The notes under the pieces are model-generated. The model was not told where the DNA came from. It saw only the letters and a program-made list of their open reading frames with translations, and searched no databases. Shown piece after piece: positions 45,462-54,561 of a stretch of DNA of 64,000 bases; position 1 is the stretch's first letter; every line of letters begins with the position of its first letter. The stretch comes from Fen-1364 sp049515135. GTDB taxonomy: Bacteria; Spirochaetota; Spirochaetia; SZUA-6; Fen-1364. The DNA is taken from assembly GCA_049515135.1 (NCBI GenBank), contig JBEKUJ010000004.1, positions 176,081 to 240,080 on the forward strand, read 5' to 3'. The translations under genes and the position numbers were made by a program.

Positions 45462-46103
45462 ATGCATGACAAACCGGGAAAAGTGCTCAAGCAAAAGCAA
45501 CGCCATACGGAGCGGGGGGAGGCACAGAAACAGAAGCTCGTGAACGCCGCGTATGACATCATTGCGGAACAAGGGTTCGAAGGGCTTCGCACCCGGGAAG
45601 TCGCGCTTCGGGCAAAGCTCAACATTTCCACCCTGCACTACTACTTTGCGTCGAAGGAAGACCTCGTGCGCAGCGTGGCGCAGCGCCTGCTCTCGGAGTT
45701 CAAGGCGGCCTCTGAGGCGGAGGGCGTCCAGCCTGGCGCCATGGGATTGCTGCGCAAGGCATTTTCAGACCAGACCCAGGTGATTCAAAGGCGTCCTGCC
45801 ACCTACATAGTGGTGATGGAGCTGTTCACGAGATCTCTCCACGATCGGAAGCTGGGGCCCGTTGTCCGGGAGCTGCTCGAAACATGGGAGAGGCACTTCA
45901 CGTCCTTCATCAAGGATGGCGTGCGGGGAGGGCAGATCTCCTCTGATTCAGACGGCCTCAACACAACCAGAGCGCTCCAGAGCCTGCTTCTGGGCAGGGC
46001 GCTGATTTTCCTGGTCACGGGGGAAGACCCTTCCACCGACTCGATCTTTGAGCAGGTCCGCCAATGGCTGTCACCGCACAGCAACGGAGGAATGGCACGT
46101 TAG
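45462..46103 (+). CDS. TetR-family transcriptional regulator
   Basis: 213 residues. N-terminal HTH: KLVNAAYDIIAEQGFEGLRTREVALRAKLNISTLHYYFASKEDLV (about 25-70), then helical ligand domain. The DHA2-type exporter gene follows 70 bases downstream in the same direction, so it probably controls that efflux pump; the dyad in the exporter promoter may be its target. Confidence 0.9.
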   Translation: MHDKPGKVLKQKQRHTERGEAQKQKLVNAAYDIIAEQGFEGLRTREVALRAKLNISTLHYYFASKEDLVRSVAQRLLSEFKAASEAEGVQPGAMGLLRKAFSDQTQVIQRRPATYIVVMELFTRSLHDRKLGPVVRELLETWERHFTSFIKDGVRGGQISSDSDGLNTTRALQSLLLGRALIFLVTGEDPSTDSIFEQVRQWLSPHSNGGMAR

Positions 46104-46125
46104 CAATCCAATTTCAATCAATCAC

Positions 46126-46154
46126 TTGACCTAAATTTCCGGAATCTGTAGATT
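46126..46154 (+). promoter_or_regulatory. Promoter with central dyad before the DHA2 efflux gene
   Basis: TTGACC (46126-46131), 17-base spacer, TAGATT (46149-46154), 19 bases before the TTG start. The palindrome TTCCGGAA (46137-46144) lies in the spacer, where a TetR-type repressor could block the promoter. Confidence 0.6.
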
Positions 46155-46173
46155 CACCGGGAGGGAGCAATCG

Positions 46174-47667
46174 TTGACACAGACGCCTTCACAGAGATGG
46201 GTGCACCGACGGATAGAGTACAAGTGGGTCGCCCTGAGCGTCACGACCATCGGGGCCCTGATGGCGTCCATCGACAGCACCATCGTGATCCTTGCCCTTC
46301 CCCAGATGATGGAGAAGCTCCACGCGGACCTTGTCCGCATGATCTGGGTCATCATGGCATACATCCTGGTGAGCACGGTCCTTCTGCTGACGTTCGGCCG
46401 GATCGCGGACATGTTCGGCAGGGTGCGCCTGTACAACCTGGGCTTCGTGATCTTCACCGTCGGGTCCGGGCTGTGCGGCCTGTCGCAGAACGCCACTCAC
46501 CTCATCCTGTCCCGGTTGGTGCAAGGCGCGGGAGCGGCGCTCATGATGGTGAACAGCCCCGCCATCATCACCGAGGTGTTCCCTCCCAATGAGCGGGGAC
46601 GCGCGCTGGGCATCAACGGCATCACCTGGGCAATCGGCGGCATTGTCGGACCGCTCCTGGGCGGCCTCATCCTCACCATCGCAGACTGGCGCTGGATATT
46701 CTACATCAATGTCCCCATCGGGGTGGCGGGAAGCCTGTGGGGGTATTACGCGTTGAAAGAGATGACGGTGCGAAAGCGCGAAGAGAAGTTCGATCCCGCG
46801 GGAGCCCTCACCTTCAGCGTTGGCCTGATTGCGCTGCTGTTCGCTCTGACCCTCGGGATCCAGTTCAGCTGGATCTCAGCGCCAATTCTGTCACTCTTCG
46901 GACTCTTCGTCGTGATGCTCATAGTCTTCCTGGTCTGGGAGCGGCGCGCCGCCAAGCCTGTGCTGGACCTGTCCCTGTTCAACAACCGCGTCTACAATTT
47001 CTCCGTGCTTGCCGCAATGCTCCAGTCCCTTGCCATGTTCGCCATGAACTTCCTCATTGTCTTCTACCTCCAGGCAGTGCGCGGCTATGACCCGCTGAGG
47101 GCGGCCCTCCTGCTCATACCGCTTTCCGTGGTCAGCTCTGTGGTGGGCCCTCTCAGCGGCCTTCTGGCGGACCACATTGGCGCCCGCACCCCCGCGACGG
47201 CTGGATTGCTGCTGCAGGCAGCCTCCCTTCTCTGGTTCATATTCAAGCTCACTCCCACAACGCCGTACAGCTCCATTGTGGTGGGTCTGGTGCTGGTTGG
47301 GCTGGGCGGCGGCCTTTTCTGGAGCCCCAACACCAGCGCTGCCATGAACGGCGCCCCCAAGGATCGACTGGGCATTGCCTCCGCCACCCTTGCCACCCTG
47401 AGGCAGACGGGAATGGTGACGAGCTTTGCGCTTGCCCTTGCCGTGGCGGCAGGAAGCCTGCCCAAGGACGTGATGATGAAGCTCTTCGTCGGCACCAGCG
47501 TTTCACTGGGGTCCGGACCCATGCAGGAGTTCGTGGTGGGCATTCATCGCGCCTTCATCGTCTCGGTTGTGCTGTGCATCGTCGCAGCAGGGTTTTCATT
47601 CGTTCGCGGAAAAGAACAGAGGAGCGCTTCGTGGCAAAGAAAAGCTTCCGACTCGATGCCCACATAA
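46174..47667 (+). CDS. MFS drug exporter, DHA2 (EmrB/QacA) type
   Basis: 497 residues, about 14 TM helices. Motif D1-like ASIDSTIVILALPQMMEKLHAD in helix 1, motif A-like LTFGRIADMFGRVRLYN, and motif C region ITWAIGGIVGPLLGGLI are present. Start is TTG with GGGAGGGAG 8-10 bases before; no ATG is near. Preceded by a TetR gene and its own promoter. Confidence 0.88.
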   Translation: MTQTPSQRWVHRRIEYKWVALSVTTIGALMASIDSTIVILALPQMMEKLHADLVRMIWVIMAYILVSTVLLLTFGRIADMFGRVRLYNLGFVIFTVGSGLCGLSQNATHLILSRLVQGAGAALMMVNSPAIITEVFPPNERGRALGINGITWAIGGIVGPLLGGLILTIADWRWIFYINVPIGVAGSLWGYYALKEMTVRKREEKFDPAGALTFSVGLIALLFALTLGIQFSWISAPILSLFGLFVVMLIVFLVWERRAAKPVLDLSLFNNRVYNFSVLAAMLQSLAMFAMNFLIVFYLQAVRGYDPLRAALLLIPLSVVSSVVGPLSGLLADHIGARTPATAGLLLQAASLLWFIFKLTPTTPYSSIVVGLVLVGLGGGLFWSPNTSAAMNGAPKDRLGIASATLATLRQTGMVTSFALALAVAAGSLPKDVMMKLFVGTSVSLGSGPMQEFVVGIHRAFIVSVVLCIVAAGFSFVRGKEQRSASWQRKASDSMPT

Positions 47668-47918
47668 GCAGCGATAGTCCCCAGGCCATCCGGCCGGTCC
47701 TGGAGGAGATGGTCGGCCCGGTTTCCATCGAGCCGACCCCGGATGGCTTTCACGTGAAGGCGACAATGAGCGGCGAAAGCGCCAGAGAGCTCAACAAGGA
47801 CCTGCTCTCCGCCCTGCGCCGCGCTGAACGAAAAACCAGGCTTCGGGCGTTGTGGACCTCCGGACGCACAACAGAACGTTTCTTCGACTACGTGCCCAAA
47901 GGCCGCACGGAAGCGTGA
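47631..47918 (+). CDS. Small protein of unknown function
   Basis: 95 residues from GTG 47631 (GAGGAG upstream), overlapping the end of the exporter gene in another frame by 37 bases. Sequence FRLDAHISSDSPQAIRPVLEEMVGPVSIEPTPDGFHVKATM resembles a small alpha/beta fold with a helix after a strand, but I recognise no family. Probably co-transcribed with the exporter. Confidence 0.5.
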   Translation: MAKKSFRLDAHISSDSPQAIRPVLEEMVGPVSIEPTPDGFHVKATMSGESARELNKDLLSALRRAERKTRLRALWTSGRTTERFFDYVPKGRTEA

Positions 47919-47943
47919 TGCAGGGAGGTCTTCATTGCCGTTG

Positions 47944-48300
47944 ATGAAAGCAATCCAGGTCAAAGCCCCGGGGGCAGATTTTGAGCTGGTGAAAAAGGAA
48001 ATCCCTGAGCCGAAAACAAACGAGGTCCTGATCAAGGTCGAAGCATGCGGCCTCTGCCACGGGGACGTTCTGGTGCGGGAGGGGCATTTCCCCGGCCTTT
48101 CCTACCCGCGCATACCTTGAGAGGGGGACGCGGCATCAGGGGCTGGGTGTGCGGGAGCGTGGACGAGGCGCTGCAGTTCAGCGACTTTGCGGGCGTGACG
48201 CCCCTGGTGGAAGCATTCCCCCTGGAAGAGGCGGCAGCGGGCGTTCGAGAAGATGATGAACGCCACGGTGCATTTCCGCGCTGTCCTGAAAATCTCAGGA
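47944..48300 (+). pseudogene. Zinc-type alcohol dehydrogenase relic
   Basis: The N-terminus (MKAIQVKAPGADFELVKKEIPEP, then VEACGLCHGDVLVREGHFPGL with the catalytic zinc Cys) stops where HE-x-x-G should follow. The next frame carries the C-terminus (RGIRGWVCGSVDEALQFSDFAGVTPLVEAFPLEEAAA), and a third frame its last part (FEKMMNATVHFRAVLKIS). About 200 residues with the Rossmann domain are deleted, and two frameshifts are present. Confidence 0.85.
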
Positions 48301-48313
48301 TGAGGAGGTCGAA

Positions 48314-49021
48314 ATGAATGAAGTCATGAAGCTGATTCAGCAGCGGCAGTCCGACAGGGTCCCTTTTAATGAGGCGCGCAAGATCCCTGAGCAGGACCTC
48401 AGTCAGATCCTTGAGGCTGGCCGGTGGGCGCCCACCGCTCACAACATGCAGAACTTCGAGATCGTGGTGGTGGACGACCGCATCATCCTGAGCGCCATCA
48501 ATGCGATTGAAAGGCCCGTCTCCGAGGCCTTTGTTCGGGAGAACTACCAGCAGCTTTCCTCCTCAGAGCAGGAGCTGGCGCAGAAGAAGGTCGGCCTCCT
48601 GGGGACGATGTTTCCGCCTTACCTGAGGACACCAGGCGCCCCGCTTACCTCCCGGAGGATGCCCTCCATGCCTGCTCCCGTGCTCCTTATCGTCCTGTAC
48701 GATCCTCAACGAAGAGCTCCGGCCTCCGAAGGAGATTTCCTGGGGATCATGAGCATTGGCTGCGTCATGGAAAACATGTGGCTCGCGGCTCATTCGCTGG
48801 GGATCAGCCTCCAGGTGGTCAGCTCCTGGAGCGTCCCCGAGGTTGCGCAGGAGATCAGGAGGATCCTCGGGGTCCCCCAGCATCTCCAGATAGCTTTCAC
48901 GTGCCGTCTGGGATACCCGGCAATTGCAAGAGCGAAATACCTGAGGGTGCGCAGGGATGTGGCGGATTTTGTGCACAGAAACCGCTTTGGCGCCCGCTAT
49001 AGAGGCGAGCGGGTCGAATAA
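48314..49021 (+). CDS. Nitroreductase-family protein
   Basis: 235 residues. FMN-binding nitroreductase features: QRQSDRVPFNEARKIPEQDLSQILEAGRWAPTAHNMQNFEIVVV and GIMSIGCVMENMWLAAHSLGISLQVVSSW. A good Shine-Dalgarno (GAGGAGG) is 5-10 bases upstream. It follows the alcohol dehydrogenase relic and precedes an SDR by 12 bases, forming a small oxidoreductase operon. Confidence 0.88.
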   Translation: MNEVMKLIQQRQSDRVPFNEARKIPEQDLSQILEAGRWAPTAHNMQNFEIVVVDDRIILSAINAIERPVSEAFVRENYQQLSSSEQELAQKKVGLLGTMFPPYLRTPGAPLTSRRMPSMPAPVLLIVLYDPQRRAPASEGDFLGIMSIGCVMENMWLAAHSLGISLQVVSSWSVPEVAQEIRRILGVPQHLQIAFTCRLGYPAIARAKYLRVRRDVADFVHRNRFGARYRGERVE

Positions 49022-49033
49022 AGGGAGAACCAG

Positions 49034-49756
49034 ATGGATATCAAGGACAAGGTTGCAATAGTGACGGGAGCGTCCGCCGGCATCGGCATGGCCACCGCGC
49101 GGGAGCTTGCTGCCGCTGGGGCAAAGCTGGTTTTGGCGGCAAGGTCAACGGACAAGCTGGCGGGGCTGGCCTCCGAGCTCAAAGCCAGGGGCGGGGAGGC
49201 CATCACGGTGCGTACTGACATGCGTGACCCTCTTCAAGTGCAGGCCATGGTCCGTGAGGCAAAGGACCGGTACGGCAGGGTGGACATCCTCATCAACAAC
49301 GCCGGACAGGCAGCCGCCGGCCTGGTGGCTGATGTGGAGCTGGCTGACTTCCGCCAGATCATTGAGCTCAACGTCTACGGCCCGCTCCTGGCCATGCAGG
49401 CCGTGATCCCGGCCATGAGGGAAGCAGGCTCCGGGGTCATCGTGAACATCAGCTCCATGGTCTCCAAGATGCACATCCCGGGCCTGGGCGCGTATGCGGC
49501 AACCAAGGCGGCCCTCAACCTGCTCTCTGAGACCGCCCGCTATGAGCTGGAGTCTGACAAGATCAAGGTGATCACGGTCTTCCCGCGGACCACGGCAACG
49601 GATTTCGGAAAGAACTCCATCGGCAACCAGGGGCTCCGCCAGCGCCAGCGCAGCCAGGCGTCGGGTTCCGTGCCCGTGGATCCGCCTGAGGCGGTGGCGC
49701 GCAAGATCGTGGAGTCTATCACAAAGGAGCTTGCGGAGCAGTACATAGACCGGTAG
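49034..49756 (+). CDS. Short-chain dehydrogenase/reductase
   Basis: 240 residues of the classical SDR family. Cofactor motif TGASAGIGMA (about 11-20), NNAGQAAAG (about 90), catalytic Ser in NISSMVSKM, and the YAATKAA motif (Tyr and Lys) near 155. Substrate unknown. Its stop TAG is inside the palindromic element that follows. Confidence 0.9.
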   Translation: MDIKDKVAIVTGASAGIGMATARELAAAGAKLVLAARSTDKLAGLASELKARGGEAITVRTDMRDPLQVQAMVREAKDRYGRVDILINNAGQAAAGLVADVELADFRQIIELNVYGPLLAMQAVIPAMREAGSGVIVNISSMVSKMHIPGLGAYAATKAALNLLSETARYELESDKIKVITVFPRTTATDFGKNSIGNQGLRQRQRSQASGSVPVDPPEAVARKIVESITKELAEQYIDR

Positions 49757-49856
49757 GGGCGCTCTACCCCTAACACGGCCTTCGGCCTCCGCACGGCCCT
49801 GGCACAGCCTCCGCACGGCCCTGGCACAGGCCAGTTGTGCGGAGGCCGTGCCAGGG
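49754..49856. repeat. Hairpin cluster between convergent genes
   Basis: Starts with TAGGGG-(7 nt)-CCCCTA (49754-49772). Two perfect 22-bp direct copies of CCTCCGCACGGCCCTGGCAC+AG follow (49786-49807, 49808-49829). Then come reverse halves GTGCGGAGG (49837-49845) and GTGCCAGGG (49848-49856), which can pair with either copy. It fills the whole space between the convergent SDR and MFS stops and probably ends both transcripts. It shares the TAGGGGCG motif with 42908-42988. Confidence 0.65.
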
Positions 49857-51152
49857 CTAGGCTTCCATCTCCACTTTCACCTTGTCCACCTTGGCAAGGT
49901 CCCGCCTGTAGAAAGCCGCCGCGGCAAGGAAAAGGATCCCGGCGAACACCGACGTCAGCGGAGCCAGCAACATGGCAACTTGAAGGCCGTACACGTCAGA
50001 GATCGTTCCCAGCACAATGGGACCCATCGAGCTGCCCAGAAGGTTCTGCACGATCACGCAGATGCTGTATGAAACGGCCCACAGTCCCGGGTGCACAACA
50101 TCCTGTGTCACGGCGGACGCTGCCGAAAGGTAGCATACTGTTGCAATGGCCCCTGCCATCATGACGATCCACTGTGCCGTTCCCTGGAGCAGGCCAAAAG
50201 AAACAAGCCATATCGCGGCGGCCGCCAGGCTGGAAAATCCCGCAAACAAGGGGCGCGCGTTGAGGCGGCGCTTCATCCACGCGTCTGCAAGGAATCCCCC
50301 CAGCGGGGCGCCGATGATCGCAAAGAGCATCACAGAGGCCGTCTTCAGGCTGGACTGCTCCATGTTCAGGTTCTGCACCCGGTTGAAATACGAGGGAAGC
50401 CAGGTAAGGTACGCGGTGCTGAGGAAGGTGTTTCCCGCAAAAGCAACATATGTCAGGATCAGCGACGGAGTGCGAAGGAACACTGCCGCGATGTCTGAAA
50501 AGCTCATCTTCACCGCCGGCCTGGCGGCTGTTGCCGCCTTTTCAAGCTTGATAGTCTTGTAGTCCCGGGCAAAAAAGAAAAAGAGCACACCGATCACGAA
50601 ACCCGGAATGGCCACAAGGCCGAATGCGTGCTTCCAGCCCCAGCGCGTCGCGACGATTCCTCCGACAATCACGCCGATGAGCGATCCGAGGGGGATGGAG
50701 GCATTCCAGATGCCCATCATCCGTGAGCGCTTTTCAACCGGGTACATGGCGGAGAGCATTGCGGTGCCGCCGGGAGCGTAGCCTGCCTCCCCGAACCCGA
50801 CTCCGAGCCTGGTCAGGAAAAGCTGCGGGAAGGTCCTCACGAACGCCGCGGTCCCCGTGGCGATGCTCCACAAAGCAACCATCAGGCCCACGCTCCTTTT
50901 CCTGCTCCAGCGGTCGACGAGGATGGAGATGGGAAAGGCAAGAACCACGATGGACCAGTAGACCGCGGATATGAGAGAGCCGGCCTGGCTGTCCGTCATG
51001 TGAAGGTCCGTCTTCATGATGGGGAACATGGCGGAAACGATTTCCCGGTCGATGTAGTCGAACATGTAAAGAAGGAAGAGCATGATGAAGAGACCCGTGA
51101 CGCGCGCGCCGGACGTGCTGCCGCCGTCCTTTGGAATGCCTGTGCTGGCCAT
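49857..51152 (-). CDS. MFS transporter, anion/Spns-like
   Basis: 431 residues, 12 TM helices: FLLYMFDYIDREIVSAMFPIM, ISILVDRWSRKRSVGLM, TRLGVGFGEAGYAPGG and PLGSLIGVIVGGIVATRWGW. Such signatures occur in Spns/GudP-like carriers of organic acids or sphingoid-type lipids. GGAGGAC is close upstream of the start. Confidence 0.85.
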   Translation of the reverse strand: MASTGIPKDGGSTSGARVTGLFIMLFLLYMFDYIDREIVSAMFPIMKTDLHMTDSQAGSLISAVYWSIVVLAFPISILVDRWSRKRSVGLMVALWSIATGTAAFVRTFPQLFLTRLGVGFGEAGYAPGGTAMLSAMYPVEKRSRMMGIWNASIPLGSLIGVIVGGIVATRWGWKHAFGLVAIPGFVIGVLFFFFARDYKTIKLEKAATAARPAVKMSFSDIAAVFLRTPSLILTYVAFAGNTFLSTAYLTWLPSYFNRVQNLNMEQSSLKTASVMLFAIIGAPLGGFLADAWMKRRLNARPLFAGFSSLAAAAIWLVSFGLLQGTAQWIVMMAGAIATVCYLSAASAVTQDVVHPGLWAVSYSICVIVQNLLGSSMGPIVLGTISDVYGLQVAMLLAPLTSVFAGILFLAAAAFYRRDLAKVDKVKVEMEA

Positions 51153-51261
51153 GCCGTCCTCCTTGCTTTTTCAGCAATTCCTATGCCGCCGGAAGGTCAT
51201 GGTCAAGGGCACGATGCCGGACCTATCCGGAGGCGCACATGCCTTGAATCAGGGGCGCGGC

Positions 51262-52590
51262 CTAGTCGTAAACCGCAGTGTTTCTTCCGGCATTTTTGGC
51301 AGCAAGCAGCCTGCTGTCCGCGATCCTGAGCAGCTGCTGGGTTGTCAGGCCCGGCACCTCCTCGAAGATCACCACACCGATGCTCAGGGTTACGTGCGTG
51401 CTTCGGCTGTCATCCGTCACCATGATCTCATGGTCTTCCACGCTCTTTTGGATCTTCTCTATGGCCTGGACAATTCCGTCCCGGGAAGTCCGTGTGAAAA
51501 GAATGACGAACTCCTCTCCCCCGAATCTGCAGAAGACATCCCGGGAGAAAATGACGCCCTGGACCACGTGAACTACTTCAACAAGCGCCCTGTCGCCCGC
51601 GGGGTGGCCCCAGGTGTCGTTGACGCGTTTGAAGTGGTCTATGTCGATCATTGCCAACCCGAAGTTCATATCGTTCACGCCCTGGAGCTTGGCAACTTTG
51701 TGCTCCTGCCTGTTTCGGGCCCTCCTGAGCTCGATGTCCAGATATTCCCCGAAGAAGCGGCGGTTGTAGATTCCAGTGAGCGGGTCGAGCTCTGCCTGGC
51801 GGCGCAGGTCCTCGTTCAGTTTCCGGATCTCAGAGGTCCGTTCTTCCACCCGCGTCTCAAGGGTCCTGTTCGCTTCTTCGATGGCGTGGTACAGGCTAGC
51901 CAGATCCGCAAGCTGGACTGCGAACATGCTGAAGACGACGATCATGAACGCGTACTCGCTGATGTAAATGAAATCGTATACCCTCGCGGCAACCAGGGTA
52001 TCGTTGGCCACGCCCACGTAGTAGGTGGAAAGGCCGAAGATCACCACCAGCAGTCCCCGTACCCGGGTCTTGAGGTAACTCCGGACCAGGAGCAGCATCA
52101 GGTACGTGTAGAAAAGGATGGCGGACGCAATACCCACATCATACGCAATGCCCAGCTCCCCCTCGTAATATGTCACGCTGAGGAAGCCGGGAATGTCGAT
52201 ATGCTTCACGGCCGGGCGCAGGGCAGAAAGCGTCAGCGAAGGATTCAAGAGCAGCGACATGACAAACAGCAGGACAAACCAGGTAGTGGAAACAGGGATG
52301 AGCCAGCCCGTCGAGCGCTTCGTGTACACAGCAACGAACCAGACGAGAAAAATAGAAATGAAATCTATGGCCTGAAGCTGCAAGTTCTGCCAGAAAAGCC
52401 CCTGGGCGAGAGATGCCGAATCGTACAGACCAATTGAGAAGACATCATACAACGCCACGACAAGGCAGAGAAACGCGAATGGCAGGTGAACCGGCTGTCT
52501 ACGCCCTTTGAAGAAGATGAAGAGATGGAAAACCCCCACAAAGAATGTGAGGGAAGCCATGACAAGGCATGGGTAGGCGACTGGCTGCAC
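51262..52590 (-). CDS. Membrane-bound GGDEF diguanylate cyclase
   Basis: 442 residues: seven or eight TM helices in the first 240 residues (7TM-like sensor), a short coiled linker (AIEEANRTLETRVEERTSEIRKLNEDL), then a GGDEF domain with LDPLTGIYNRRFF, MIDIDHFKRVNDTWGH and the active site RFGGEEF. The I-site RxxD is not evident. Should make cyclic di-GMP in response to a membrane signal. Confidence 0.9.
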   Translation of the reverse strand: MQPVAYPCLVMASLTFFVGVFHLFIFFKGRRQPVHLPFAFLCLVVALYDVFSIGLYDSASLAQGLFWQNLQLQAIDFISIFLVWFVAVYTKRSTGWLIPVSTTWFVLLFVMSLLLNPSLTLSALRPAVKHIDIPGFLSVTYYEGELGIAYDVGIASAILFYTYLMLLLVRSYLKTRVRGLLVVIFGLSTYYVGVANDTLVAARVYDFIYISEYAFMIVVFSMFAVQLADLASLYHAIEEANRTLETRVEERTSEIRKLNEDLRRQAELDPLTGIYNRRFFGEYLDIELRRARNRQEHKVAKLQGVNDMNFGLAMIDIDHFKRVNDTWGHPAGDRALVEVVHVVQGVIFSRDVFCRFGGEEFVILFTRTSRDGIVQAIEKIQKSVEDHEIMVTDDSRSTHVTLSIGVVIFEEVPGLTTQQLLRIADSRLLAAKNAGRNTAVYD

Positions 52591-52720
52591 TGACGAAAGC
52601 TTCCTTGAAAGCAGATTCTAGCTACAGCAGCAGCCCGGGTCAAGCAAAAAAGCAACCTTGTTTCAGTGCCCTCTCAAGGCGCGACACGCTTCGCCGTCCG
52701 GCGGGAAGGCAGGCTCCAGG

Positions 52721-53221
52721 CTATTCAGTGCCCCACGCGCGGACGGCGTCCGTCAGCAGCAGGAGACAACCGAACATGATTGCAAGGTCTGCCGCGTTGA
52801 AAATCCCTGTTCGAGCGCCGCCAATTCCGACGTTGAGAAAGTCCCCCACCCTGCCGTCATGCGCAATCCTGTCCAGCAGGTTTCCAATCCCACCGCCTGC
52901 GACAAATGCAAAGCCTGCGGCCGGCATAAGGCGAATGTCTTTCTTCCTGACAACGTAGACCACCATGCCTGCAAGGACTGCAAGGGGAAAGATGATGAAG
53001 ACTGCCTGGCGGACAGGCCGCGGGAGCCAGGCGCCCAGGCTCAGGAAAGCTCCCTGATTTTCGACGTAGCGCATGACCAGGACGCCGCCCAGCAGCGAGA
53101 CCACGTTCCCCTGCCCCAGGTATGACCTTGCCAGGACCTTTGTGCCCTGGTCGCACCCTACTGTCAGGAGCAAGACAGCGGCCATGATCACTGCTCCCGC
53201 CACCCGCCTGTACTTCTGCAC
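52721..53221 (-). CDS. lspA: Lipoprotein signal peptidase II
   Basis: 166 residues with four TM helices. Conserved parts: CDQGTKVLAR, RYVENQGAFLSL, and the catalytic aspartates in GGGIGNLLDRIAHDGRVGDFLN and FNAADLAI. Cleaves prolipoprotein signals after lipidation; the many lipobox proteins in this window are its substrates. GTG at 53221 with GGGGGA 6 bases before gives the standard N-terminus; an in-frame TTG at 53242 overlapping the RtcB stop is the alternative. Confidence 0.88.
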   Translation of the reverse strand: MQKYRRVAGAVIMAAVLLLTVGCDQGTKVLARSYLGQGNVVSLLGGVLVMRYVENQGAFLSLGAWLPRPVRQAVFIIFPLAVLAGMVVYVVRKKDIRLMPAAGFAFVAGGGIGNLLDRIAHDGRVGDFLNVGIGGARTGIFNAADLAIMFGCLLLLTDAVRAWGTE

Positions 53222-53238
53222 ATTGTCCCCCTGGCGCG

Positions 53239-54465
53239 TCAATCGATGTACGGATCAAACACGTCTTCGCCGGCCATTGCAACACCAAAGGGCCGCAGCG
53301 TGTGCAGGATGCGAAGCGTGGCCTCATGGGCGGCAAGCACATCCTGCAGGCGTCGATACACGTGGGGGCTTTCGTCCAGCCCTCCCCCGCGAAGCTCGAC
53401 GCCTTCCCGACGCAGCCACTCCATCATCATGGCCTTCGTGACCTGCCCGGGCTTTATCACCTGCGGGACCCGCCTGGCGCCTTTTCTGACCCAACGGCGT
53501 TTTCCCGCGGCCTGGGTGCGGCTCATCACCCTTCCGGCGCCGTGGACCGTGCTGCGCAGCGCGGTGCGTGATTCCGGGCTGTCCACTCCTTCCACAATCA
53601 CGCTGACGTCTCCCATGGACCCGCCAATGATCCCTCGCTGACCGGGCCAGGCGGGGGTGGCGCCTTTTCTGACCACAATCAGCTTCTCCCCCCGGTGCTC
53701 CTCCTGCCACGCGAAGTTGTGATGGTTGTGGACCTCCTCCACCGCCCTGGCTCCCAGGATTTCCAAGACCTGGTCAACCACGAAATCCCTTCCCGCGTAG
53801 GCATACCTGCCGGCAAGGGTCATGGCCTGCCAATAATCCTGGCCCAGACTGCTTGCCAGGGAAAGGACCGTGGCAGGCTGGTCCATTCCGCGCTCGTGCG
53901 CGCCTGCGTCAAATGCACGGTGCGCCGCCAGGTTGAGAAAACCGCTTGCCACTTTGAAGCCGAAGCCGCGGCTGCCGAAATGCACGCCTATCCAGACCCT
54001 GCCCTCCTCATCCTCAAAGAGGTCGACAAAGTGGTTCCCCGAACCCACGCTTCCCAGTTGGGCGCGCGCGCCGTCCCTGAGCGGCGCCAGGTGTTTCACA
54101 TCGCGCCAGGCCGGATCGCCGAACAACGGGTGATCCGCCGCCTTGCCGGTTTCTCCGCCCAAGCCGAACACGACGGTGCGGGCCACCTGGTCCATGACGC
54201 GCTTGATGTCGCGCTTCAAATCAGTGGAGCGCAGGTCCGTGCAGACGGCTTTCAGCCCGCAGGAGATGTCGTATCCCACGCCGCTGGGCGAGACCGCGTT
54301 TCGGTAGGCAACAACGCCGCCGATGGGCATGGAATACCCCTTGTGGCCGTCAGCCATCAGCGCAGCGGCAGCCACCGTGTCGTCAGCCGCGCAGCGCTGG
54401 ATCTGGCCAAGGGTAGCCTCATCGTGTTCTCCCCAGACGGGAATGCCGCTGATGACCTTGTACAT
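53239..54465 (-). CDS. rtcB: RtcB-family RNA ligase-like protein
   Basis: 408 residues. Metal site Cys in VSPSGVGYDISCGLKAV, GSVGSGNHFVDLFED, WIGVHFGSRG, HNHHNFAWQEEH and the guanylylated His in STVHGAGRVMSR are all present. DISCG in place of DIGCG and the shorter length point to a divergent RtcB subgroup. Joins or repairs RNA with 2',3'-cyclic phosphate ends with GTP in the family. The start MYKVISGIPV is chosen as in homologues; longer readings cross the divergent PAS gene. Confidence 0.85.
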   Translation of the reverse strand: MYKVISGIPVWGEHDEATLGQIQRCAADDTVAAAALMADGHKGYSMPIGGVVAYRNAVSPSGVGYDISCGLKAVCTDLRSTDLKRDIKRVMDQVARTVVFGLGGETGKAADHPLFGDPAWRDVKHLAPLRDGARAQLGSVGSGNHFVDLFEDEEGRVWIGVHFGSRGFGFKVASGFLNLAAHRAFDAGAHERGMDQPATVLSLASSLGQDYWQAMTLAGRYAYAGRDFVVDQVLEILGARAVEEVHNHHNFAWQEEHRGEKLIVVRKGATPAWPGQRGIIGGSMGDVSVIVEGVDSPESRTALRSTVHGAGRVMSRTQAAGKRRWVRKGARRVPQVIKPGQVTKAMMMEWLRREGVELRGGGLDESPHVYRRLQDVLAAHEATLRILHTLRPFGVAMAGEDVFDPYID

Positions 54466-54561
54466 CCTGCGGTCCTCGACTGATCGTAGTGCGAACCCAG
54501 GCTGCTTACCAGGGGGCAGCCCTCGGTGGTCCATACCCCTGCCTCGTGGTATCGTACGTGC

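Noticed and set aside
51082..52437. 451-residue plus-strand open frame opposite the GGDEF gene
   Set aside because: Antisense to a protein with complete GGDEF motifs and TM helices; no start signal.
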